A stretch of DNA of 14,909 bases from an uncultured Erysipelotrichaceae bacterium (lineage in GTDB: Bacteria > Bacillota_I > Bacilli_A > RF39 > UBA660). Below the pieces are notes generated by a model, which worked only from the letters and a program-made list of their open reading frames with translations, searched no databases and had not been told where the DNA came from. Position numbers and translations under genes: made by a program. Shown here in pieces: positions 7,364 to 13,098 of the stretch (the first letter of the stretch is position 1; each line of letters starts with the position of its first letter). The DNA lies in NCBI GenBank assembly GCA_902797415.1, contig CADBSQ010000188.1:1-14909 (forward strand), read 5' to 3'.

Positions 7364-7379
7364 ACTGCACCTCAGAAAT

Positions 7380-7408
7380 AGTATATAATAATTTTATATT
7401 TTTTTCTA
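7380..7408 (-). promoter_or_regulatory. Possible promoter for the minus-strand membrane protein gene
   Basis: On the minus strand a TATACT-like -10 (7380-7385) lies 17 bases from a weak TAGAAA -35 (7403-7408). The surroundings are very AT-rich, so other placements are possible. Confidence 0.35.
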
Positions 7409-7410
7409 GA

Positions 7411-7439
7411 TTGAATAAACAAAATAAGTATTATATAAT
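7411..7439 (+). promoter_or_regulatory. Sigma-A-type promoter for the HD-domain gene
   Basis: TTGAAT (7411-7416), a 17-base spacer and a consensus TATAAT (7434-7439). The predicted transcript start is near 7446, at the Shine-Dalgarno GGTGAG (7446-7451), so the leader is only about 11 bases. Confidence 0.75.
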
Positions 7440-7456
7440 CAATATGGTGAGATTAT

Positions 7457-8185
7457 ATGAAAAAAGAATTAATTAAAACATTTGATGAATACCTTAAAAA
7501 CTTTGATTTAAAAGATAAAGATATATTAAGAAAATACAATCATTCCATAAGAGTTATGAGCTTATGTGAAAACATTGCTAAAGATGAAAAACTTAGTAAA
7601 GATGATATCAATTTATCTATTGTATCCGGATTAGTTCATGATATTGGAAGATTTACTCAGTGGACTACATATCACTCATATAATGATTTATTAACAATAG
7701 ATCATGGTGACTTAGGCGAAGAACTATTAAAAAATAGCCTAATTAAAAAGTTTTGGTATAAAAAGGAAGATTACAGTTCTATACTTAAATCTGTTAAATA
7801 TCATAATAAAAGAGACCTCAATGCTAAATTTACTCCAAGAGAATTACTAATAACAAAAGTAGTTAGAGATGCCGATAAAATTGATATATTACATCTCTAT
7901 CTAACTGTCGAATTAGAATTTAATGAAAATAGTGAAATCTCAGAAGCTGCAAAAAATGATTTTCTAGGTAGAAAATTGGTTAATCATAAAAATGTTAAAA
8001 CAGATGCTGATATTGTTCTTCGTACTCTAGCATTTGTATTTGATTTAAACTTTGATTATTCATTCAGTTATCTTAAAGAAAACAAAACTATCGAAAGATT
8101 ATTTGATTTAATTAAAGATAAAAAGAAATATGCATTTTATTTTGATTATGTAAAAAATTACATAGATGATAAATTAAATATCTGA
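7457..8185 (+). CDS. HD-domain metal-dependent phosphohydrolase
   Basis: A 242-residue cytoplasmic protein of the HD superfamily. Visible metal and active-site landmarks are His29 (YNHSIRV), His61-Asp62 in LVHDIGRF, His83 in the IDHGD block, His116 in KYHNK, and Asp138/Asp140 in VVRDADKID. HD proteins usually hydrolyse phosphate esters of nucleotides, often removing or sensing signalling nucleotides. The exact substrate cannot be told here. There is no second catalytic domain such as a RelA synthetase or a nuclease. The gene stands alone, with its own promoter and a terminator right after the stop. It is divergent from the small membrane-protein gene, with about 90 bases between the start codons. 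Confidence 0.85.
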   Translation: MKKELIKTFDEYLKNFDLKDKDILRKYNHSIRVMSLCENIAKDEKLSKDDINLSIVSGLVHDIGRFTQWTTYHSYNDLLTIDHGDLGEELLKNSLIKKFWYKKEDYSSILKSVKYHNKRDLNAKFTPRELLITKVVRDADKIDILHLYLTVELEFNENSEISEAAKNDFLGRKLVNHKNVKTDADIVLRTLAFVFDLNFDYSFSYLKENKTIERLFDLIKDKKKYAFYFDYVKNYIDDKLNI

Positions 8186-8187
8186 AA

Positions 8188-8213
8188 AACAGCTAAAAAT
8201 AGTTGTTGTTTTT
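8188..8213 (+). terminator. Intrinsic terminator after the HD-domain gene
   Basis: An 8-bp stem (8188-8195 with 8200-8207, including one G-U pair) with an AAAA loop is followed after one G by TTTTT (8209-8213). It starts two bases after the TGA stop. The stem is short and AT-rich, so termination may be partial. Confidence 0.55.
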
Positions 8214-8232
8214 ATTATAGTTATGGTAAAAT
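8203..8232 (+). promoter_or_regulatory. Extended -10 promoter for the racemase/ATP-grasp operon
   Basis: TTGTTG (8203-8208), an 18-base spacer and TAAAAT (8227-8232) preceded by TG one base upstream (TGGTAAAAT). It overlaps the 3' arm and T-run of the preceding terminator. The predicted transcript start is near 8239. Confidence 0.6.
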
Positions 8233-8247
8233 ATTTTTGTGATTATT

Positions 8248-9402
8248 ATGGAAACAAACGTAACTATTAATTTAAAGAATTTAGAGAACAATGCAAAAGC
8301 TATATGTAAGAAATACAATGATTATAAGTATAAGATAGCGGTTGTAAAATCAAATGCATACGGTCATGGATACAAGGTAGTAAATAGCTTTATTAAAGGC
8401 GGTATAAACTATATCGCAGTAAGTTATCTTTATGAAGCATTAGAAGTTCGTAAGTATAATAAAGATATACCAATACTTTGTATGCAACCAATAGATGTTA
8501 AAAAAAGAGATATTGCTATCAGAAATGATATAACCATCACAGTTCATACATTAGACTATTTAAAAGAATTAATAAAAGATTTAGATAGAAAGATTAAAGT
8601 CCATATTAAAATTGATTCTGGAATGAACAGGTTAGGTTTTAAAGACGCAAAAAGTTTTAATGAAGCTTATAAACTTATTGAAAAAAACAAGTTTATCTAT
8701 TTAGAAGGACTATATACTCATTTTGCAACAACAGGTATATTTGATAAAAATTGGGACAATCAAGTAGAAAGATTTGTTGATATTACAGTAGATATTGATT
8801 TAGAAAAAATAGATATAGTTCATTTATATAGCTCAACTAGTTTACTTGATCACAAAAAACTATCTTTTGCTAATGCTTTTAGAGTTGGCATTGCTATATA
8901 TGGTTATAATGTTTCACCACATTACTCTAATAAAGGTTTAAAGAATAAATTACGTAATTTGAGAAACTATTTATTAAGAACAAGGTACAACATTAGTGCA
9001 GTTAATTATGATGTGGATATTGATTTAAAAAGAGCGATGACTATGTCAACATATATTATTCAAATTAAAGAAATTAAAAAGGGAGAACCAATTGGATACG
9101 GTGGTAAACCTTGTAAGGAAGATATGTTAGTAGCAGTCTTACCAATTGGTTATGCAAATGGAATAGGTCACTCAAATAACAGATATGTTATAATTAACGA
9201 CAAAAAATATTATATGGTTGGCTCTATGAGTATGAATATGATGATGATAAAAGTTGATAAATCTGTTAAACTAAGTGATGAAGTCATTGTACTTGGTAAA
9301 GACATCACACTTGGTGAAATGGCAAGATTTAAAAATTCACAAATATCAGAGGTACTTTTAGAAATTGGTAATAATAATTTTATAAAATATATTGGAGGTT
9401 AA
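8248..9402 (+). CDS. alr: Alanine racemase family PLP enzyme (alanine or related amino-acid racemase)
   Basis: A fold-III PLP racemase that interconverts L- and D-alanine or a similar amino acid for cell-wall precursors. Counting from ATG 8248, Lys34 in VVKSNAYGHG holds PLP. Other marks are KIDSGMNRLGF (Arg128), THFATTG, FRVGIAIYG, the catalytic-tyrosine region IGYGGKP (Tyr284) and LPIGYANG. Several usual residues differ: the HxANS motif reads HLYSSTS, the common MD pair reads Met-Asn (residues 329-330), and the C-terminal R-x-PR is NNNFIK. Residues about 219-260 hold a basic extra segment. A GTG at 8239 is in frame at the predicted transcript start. ATG 8248 is preferred, but neither start has a Shine-Dalgarno sequence. 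The next gene begins three bases after the stop. Confidence 0.85.
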   Translation: METNVTINLKNLENNAKAICKKYNDYKYKIAVVKSNAYGHGYKVVNSFIKGGINYIAVSYLYEALEVRKYNKDIPILCMQPIDVKKRDIAIRNDITITVHTLDYLKELIKDLDRKIKVHIKIDSGMNRLGFKDAKSFNEAYKLIEKNKFIYLEGLYTHFATTGIFDKNWDNQVERFVDITVDIDLEKIDIVHLYSSTSLLDHKKLSFANAFRVGIAIYGYNVSPHYSNKGLKNKLRNLRNYLLRTRYNISAVNYDVDIDLKRAMTMSTYIIQIKEIKKGEPIGYGGKPCKEDMLVAVLPIGYANGIGHSNNRYVIINDKKYYMVGSMSMNMMMIKVDKSVKLSDEVIVLGKDITLGEMARFKNSQISEVLLEIGNNNFIKYIGG

Positions 9403-9405
9403 AAC

Positions 9406-10425
9406 ATGGGAGTTAATATATGGTTATTAAAAAAGTTTAGAACAATTGATAAAGAGAGATTTAAGAGACATTTAGATGTCCTAGAACAGACAAGTGGTAA
9501 ATCAAGGAATTATATTAAGTTTGATATGATTAAAAACTTTCTTCAAAGAGGTTGTAGTTACACTGATTACTTCAGAGGAGATTATTTGCATGCAACTAAG
9601 GAAGAAAAGGATACTTTCGTTACAGCAAAATCTTTTAGACAAATCTTACATTATTTAAACAATCCAAATTATGTAACTATTTTAGAAGATAAGCTAGTGT
9701 TTAATAAGTATTACAAAGAATACCTAAAAAGGGATTATATTGACTTAAAAAAATCAAGTAAAGAAGACTTTAAAAAGTTTTTAAAGGGTAAAGATGTTGT
9801 ATTTGGAAAAGTTTTAGATGGCGAAGGTGGCCATGGTATTTCCAAAATAATTGTTAAAGATGAAAATCCCGACAAATTATACGATAGACTTATTAAAAAC
9901 AAACAATTCCTCGTAGAGGAAGCAATTAAACAGTGCAAAGAAATAAACGAGATGAATCCAAACGTAGTTGCTTCTTTTAGAATTATTACACTTCTTAAAG
10001 ATGGAAAAGTACATTTATTAAATAATGCTTTAAGAATTAATCAAGATAAAACTAATGTTATAGGTTGTACTAATGATTTATACTTTTCTCTTGGTGAAGA
10101 CGGTAAAATAAGTAGCAACGTAATAGATGATTACGGAACGGTTTATGAAAAACATCCGCTAACAGGTAAAAAGTTTAAAGACGTAGTTATCCCTGGTGTA
10201 AAAGAAGCTTTTGAAATGTGCAAGGAAGCTCACTTAGACCTTCCAGAAGTTAGATATATTGGATGGGACATTGCTTTCACAGATAATGGTCCAGTAATGG
10301 TAGAAGGAAATGATTATCCAGCATTTGGATTAGTTCAATTTTATAAATTACATGATTCTAAAACCGGACATAAAAAAGAAATCGCTGATATATTAGGTGA
10401 TGAAATGAATAATATCAAATTATAG
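9406..10425 (+). CDS. ATP-grasp enzyme, sugar-transfer-associated type (ATPgrasp_ST-like)
   Basis: A 339-residue ATP-grasp ligase-fold protein. After a helical N-terminal part (about 1-110), the ATP-binding Lys and Gly-rich loop appear as FGKVLDGEGGHGIS (Lys135), followed by the adenine-contact region FLVEEAI (Glu171/Glu172). The metal-binding end motif is GWDIAFTDNGPVMVEGND (Asp288, Glu300, Asn302). This closing motif is characteristic of the sugar-transfer-associated ATP-grasp family of surface-polysaccharide loci. These enzymes are expected to activate a carboxylate through acyl phosphate and join it to an amine or hydroxyl, but the substrate is unknown. The ribosome binding site GGAGG (9394-9398) sits inside the last codons of the racemase gene, which indicates translational coupling. 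A D-amino acid made by the racemase could be its substrate; this is inference. Confidence 0.82.
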   Translation: MGVNIWLLKKFRTIDKERFKRHLDVLEQTSGKSRNYIKFDMIKNFLQRGCSYTDYFRGDYLHATKEEKDTFVTAKSFRQILHYLNNPNYVTILEDKLVFNKYYKEYLKRDYIDLKKSSKEDFKKFLKGKDVVFGKVLDGEGGHGISKIIVKDENPDKLYDRLIKNKQFLVEEAIKQCKEINEMNPNVVASFRIITLLKDGKVHLLNNALRINQDKTNVIGCTNDLYFSLGEDGKISSNVIDDYGTVYEKHPLTGKKFKDVVIPGVKEAFEMCKEAHLDLPEVRYIGWDIAFTDNGPVMVEGNDYPAFGLVQFYKLHDSKTGHKKEIADILGDEMNNIKL

Positions 10426-10430
10426 GAGCA

Positions 10431-10801
10431 ATGAACAACGTAGATGATGGAAATGGAAAAAAGGAAACAAGAATAAAAATCATCAGAATAACTTCATTGG
10501 GTAACTATTCATGGGATACATCAGATTCAAATGTAAACTCTGGATATGGTATAAACGATTGGACTGGGGCAGATTTAATGCATGAACTAAATGGAGACTA
10601 TTTAAACACAAGCTTAAGCGCAAATACAAAATGGTACATTTGCAACAGCAGGAGGAACAACAACTTCTCGAAGTGAATGTATAAATGAGTTATTGATAGC
10701 TAGTACTGGTACTCAAACTTGGCAACAAACTCAACATAGAAATTGTAGAGATTATGACTGGTGGAAGCGGAACTGAAACTGATCTATATACAATAGCTTA
10801 A
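10431..10801 (+). pseudogene. Decayed fragment of a surface/pilin-like protein gene, three frames
   Basis: One protein-like sequence can be followed through three frames. Frame 1 runs from 10431 to about 10634 (KKETRIKIIRITSLGNYSWD, then GINDWTGADLMHELNGDYLN). It continues in frame 2 from 10636 (TFATAGGTTTSRSECINELL) and in frame 3 to a TAA at 10799-10801 (VEIMTGGSGTETDLYTIA). The intact 81-residue frame alone is probably not a real gene. The start is missing: ATG 10431 lies only five bases after the ATP-grasp stop, with GGAG too close to it, and there is no signal peptide. From memory, the block resembles the C-terminal domain of type IV pilin-like surface proteins in uncultured gut Firmicutes. 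That family link is weak; the frameshifts are seen directly. Confidence 0.6.
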
Positions 10802-10833
10802 GTTTCTTAAAACAAATCAACTAAAACAAAATT

Positions 10834-10853
10834 AGCCTAAAGGGCTTTTTTTT
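10834..10853 (+). terminator. Intrinsic terminator after the pseudogene and racemase operon
   Basis: A short GC stem AGCC/GGCT (10834-10837 with 10843-10846) and a five-base loop are followed by eight T (10846-10853). It lies 32 bases after the pseudogene stop and probably ends the racemase/ATP-grasp transcript. Confidence 0.65.
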
Positions 10854-10865
10854 CTGTAGTTTTTT

Positions 10866-10874
10866 TGATAAAAT
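10866..10874 (+). promoter_or_regulatory. Extended -10 promoter element for the DUF1003 gene
   Basis: TGATAAAAT at 10866-10874 is a TG-extended -10. No good -35 is visible because the expected position falls in the T-run of the terminator. The predicted start near 10881 coincides with the Shine-Dalgarno GAGGTAG (10881-10887). Confidence 0.55.
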
Positions 10875-10893
10875 TATATCGAGGTAGATAAAT

Positions 10894-11406
10894 ATGGAAG
10901 AAAATAAAAAAAGAATTGTTGAAATGCTTCTTAATAAATCCTTAGATGGACAAGACGAAGAAGAGTTACTGGATTTACTAATTGATCAACCCATTGCCAT
11001 AGATATTGATAAACTTGAAGAACAAAACAGAAGCCTTGGGGATGCTGTTGCAGATAAGCTTACTGCCGTTGCTGGTTCTTGGTCATTCATAATTGGATTT
11101 ACAGGTTTCTTATTTTTCTGGGTATTTTTAAATTTGTTTATTATTGATTTAGATCCATATCCATTTATTCTTTTAAACCTTTTATTATCATGCTTAGCTG
11201 CTCTTCAGGCACCTATCATTATGATGAGCCAAAATAGGGAAGCAAAAAGAGATAGTTTAAGAAACTTAAATGACTATAAAACTGATTTAAAAAGCGAACT
11301 AATCTTAGAAAAGTTGCATGATCAAATGGATATAATAATCAAAAACCAAAAAGCTCTAAAAAAAGAAATAGAAAGTTTAAAAACTAGTAAAAGCACAAAG
11401 AAATAA
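10894..11406 (+). CDS. DUF1003 family membrane protein
   Basis: A 170-residue protein with the DUF1003 signature: DAVADKLTAVAGSWSFI, two membrane helices (about 62-83 and 91-111), the intervening DLDPYPFILLNLLLS, then AALQAPIIMMSQNR and the trailing Asp-Tyr helix. The N-terminal 45 residues are acidic and helical. The C-terminal about 40 residues form a Lys/Glu-rich coiled-coil tail inside the cell. The biochemical role of this family is not established, so no function is assigned. The start is supported by GAGGTAG six bases upstream. The TAA stop lies in the loop of its own terminator hairpin, so the gene is a tight single unit. Confidence 0.88.
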   Translation: MEENKKRIVEMLLNKSLDGQDEEELLDLLIDQPIAIDIDKLEEQNRSLGDAVADKLTAVAGSWSFIIGFTGFLFFWVFLNLFIIDLDPYPFILLNLLLSCLAALQAPIIMMSQNREAKRDSLRNLNDYKTDLKSELILEKLHDQMDIIIKNQKALKKEIESLKTSKSTKK

Positions 11407-11421
11407 TGTGCTTTACTTTTT
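11386..11421 (+). terminator. Intrinsic terminator overlapping the end of the DUF1003 gene
   Basis: The left arm (11386-11396) and right arm (11408-11417) pair over 10 bp with one bulged A. The 11-base loop contains the TAA stop (11404-11406), and TTTTT (11417-11421) follows. The left arm is coding sequence. Confidence 0.65.
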
Positions 11422-11440
11422 GCATTTATTTTGATAAAAT
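11412..11440 (+). promoter_or_regulatory. Promoter for the coiled-coil protein operon, extended -10
   Basis: TTTACT (11412-11417), a 17-base spacer and TAAAAT (11435-11440) with the TG extension (TGATAAAAT). The -35 lies in the 3' arm of the preceding terminator. The predicted start is near 11447, giving a leader of about 25 bases to ATG 11472. Confidence 0.65.
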
Positions 11441-11471
11441 GAGACTAGAATAGTTGGGAGATGCTAGCAAT

Positions 11472-12707
11472 ATGGAAAGATTTGGATCTAATGATATTTT
11501 TAATGAACTTGAACTATTTGGAGATTTCGCGAATAACGCTAAATCAACTATCGAAGGTATTATTGAAGATATAAATGAAACTATAAATAAATACAATGAA
11601 ACTATAAAAAACACTGAAGCAGAAATTTCAGAGAACGAAGAAGCACGTGAAAAATGCAAAAATGAAATCGTTAAAATGAAAGAAAACATCAATCAAATAA
11701 ATCAGTCTATTGAAAATGTTCAAAAAACATATAAAAACATTGTAGATGCGTATTCAAAGACTAGTGAAGGTGATACAAAAGACCTATATAGTGAAATAAT
11801 TGAAAATGCAAGACTGAATTGTGAAGATGAAGTTGAAAAATGTGAACGTGAAATAACTAGATTAGAAGATGATATAGAGGCAATAAATAATAATATAGCT
11901 GATTTTTCTAGTACAATTGAACAATTACATTCAAGTCTTGATAAACAAAGAATAGAATTATCTAAATTTAATAAAGGTCTTGATTATATGAAAAATACCT
12001 TTAACACTGCAAGAAGAGACTTGGATAACATATCAAACAGAAAAGATATAATAAAACATGTTAGTAGAGATTCATCTTCAATAAGTAATTCAAAAACAGT
12101 TAAAGAAAAACCGAGAAGAGTAGAAAAGGAAAAACCTAAACCAGAGCCTAAAAAAGAGGAACCAAAAGAGGAAGTAGTCGAAAAACCTAAACTAGAACCT
12201 AAAACTGGAGATTATAAAAACACTTTTGAAGATTCATTAAAACAGATATATGATTTAACTGGTTACAGTAAAAAAGAAGATAAGAAAAATACTATTGAAG
12301 AAGAAAATCACTTGGAAGATGTTTTTAAGCCAGAACCTAAGAAAGAAGAACCAAAAGTGGAGGAGCCTAAAAACGTATTTGATAATCCTACAGACGTAAG
12401 CGAATGGGAAAAAATGCTTAATTCTTCATACGAGCCTGAACCTAAACAGGACAATAAAGATGATGAGAAAATTAGTGTTGTTAACGATTTATTAAAACCT
12501 TATGGCACTTCATTTGAAAAACTAAAAGGATATACAAGCGATAAAATTGAATATAAATCTGGTAGAAGCATTCCATTTGAGATGACACCAGAAGACATAA
12601 CAAAAGCTGTGAATGCTATCAACAGCATTGATCTAAAACAAATGAAAACAGTTGGACCAGAGATAACACTTCTTAGAAAAGTAAAACTAATGAAAGAGGG
12701 TAGTTAA
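11472..12707 (+). CDS. Cytoplasmic coiled-coil protein with Pro/Glu/Lys-rich linkers, function unknown
   Basis: A 411-residue protein I cannot assign to a named family. Residues about 24-190 form long heptad-patterned coiled coils (Glu/Lys/Asn-rich, with a few Cys). Residues about 212-330 are a low-complexity linker with recurring PEPKKEEPK units, broken by the helical patch TFEDSLKQIYDLTGY. Residues about 333-411 look like a folded helical domain (VVNDLLKPYGTSFEKLKGYT, then MTPEDITKAVNAI). No signal peptide or membrane helix is present. ATG 11472 is preferred over TTG 11454, because GGGAG (11456-11460) then works as ribosome binding site, although its spacing of 11 bases is long. The gene is followed by a 102-residue gene after one base, so the two products probably act together, perhaps as scaffold and partner. 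Confidence 0.7.
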   Translation: MERFGSNDIFNELELFGDFANNAKSTIEGIIEDINETINKYNETIKNTEAEISENEEAREKCKNEIVKMKENINQINQSIENVQKTYKNIVDAYSKTSEGDTKDLYSEIIENARLNCEDEVEKCEREITRLEDDIEAINNNIADFSSTIEQLHSSLDKQRIELSKFNKGLDYMKNTFNTARRDLDNISNRKDIIKHVSRDSSSISNSKTVKEKPRRVEKEKPKPEPKKEEPKEEVVEKPKLEPKTGDYKNTFEDSLKQIYDLTGYSKKEDKKNTIEEENHLEDVFKPEPKKEEPKVEEPKNVFDNPTDVSEWEKMLNSSYEPEPKQDNKDDEKISVVNDLLKPYGTSFEKLKGYTSDKIEYKSGRSIPFEMTPEDITKAVNAINSIDLKQMKTVGPEITLLRKVKLMKEGS

Positions 12708-12708
12708 T

Positions 12709-13017
12709 ATGGAGTATTTACTTTCTTTTGGATTAACAAACGAAGATTTAGAAACTATCAAAACACATGTTCCTGATGATGTATATAGTGAATTAACTTT
12801 ATTTAAAAATATCGTTATTAAAAATATTGAATATTTAAGAGATTTTGGTGTAGAAAACTTTGCTCAAGTAGTAATCAAATATCCTGAAATTTTTCTAAGA
12901 GACGAAGGTAGTTTTAGAAATGTATTCTCTAAGTTTGATAGGGAAGATCTAATAAACAAATGTAAGAAAAACGTTGCTGTTATCAAAAAAATGGTTGAAT
13001 TCGTAGACAATAATTAA
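12709..13017 (+). CDS. Small helical protein with an internal repeat, function unknown
   Basis: A 102-residue, probably all-helical cytoplasmic protein. Two segments share a pattern: LLSFGLTNEDLETIKTHVPD near residue 4, and LRDFGVENFAQVVIKYPEIF near residue 43. The shared form is L-x-x-FG-(L/V)-x-N, a helix, IK-x-x-P. This recalls the paired helices of mTERF-like repeats, but two units are few and the family is not certain. AGAGGG (12695-12700) gives a good ribosome binding site. It begins one base after the coiled-coil gene stop and ends in a terminator that overlaps its stop codon. It is thus the last gene of a two-gene operon. Confidence 0.72.
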   Translation: MEYLLSFGLTNEDLETIKTHVPDDVYSELTLFKNIVIKNIEYLRDFGVENFAQVVIKYPEIFLRDEGSFRNVFSKFDREDLINKCKKNVAVIKKMVEFVDNN

Positions 13018-13039
13018 CTTACCTTTTGGTAAGTTTTTT
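13016..13039 (+). terminator. Intrinsic terminator of the coiled-coil operon
   Basis: An 8-bp perfect stem AACTTACC/GGTAAGTT (13016-13023 with 13028-13035) has a TTTT loop and a run of six T (13034-13039). The last two bases of the TAA stop are in the stem. Confidence 0.8.
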
Positions 13040-13068
13040 AAATAAAGGTTTATAAATTCGACAAAAGA

Positions 13069-13077
13069 TGATATAAT
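13069..13077 (+). promoter_or_regulatory. Extended -10 promoter element for the glucosaminidase gene
   Basis: TGATATAAT at 13069-13077 is a near-perfect extended -10. The -35 position (TTTATA, 13049-13054) is poor. The predicted start is near 13084, which leaves a leader of about 15 bases that holds the full Shine-Dalgarno AAGGAGGT (13088-13095). Confidence 0.7.
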
Positions 13078-13098
13078 CAAAGATAGTAAGGAGGTAAC

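Noticed and set aside
10431..10676. Intact 81-residue gene behind the ATP-grasp gene
   Set aside because: The protein-like text continues in two other frames after a break, the GGAG is only two to three bases from the ATG, and there is no start region. It is better read as part of a pseudogene.
11454..11471. TTG at 11454 as the start of the coiled-coil protein
   Set aside because: The likely ribosome binding site GGGAG would lie inside the coding sequence, and the predicted transcript start is only about seven bases upstream. ATG 11472 fits better.
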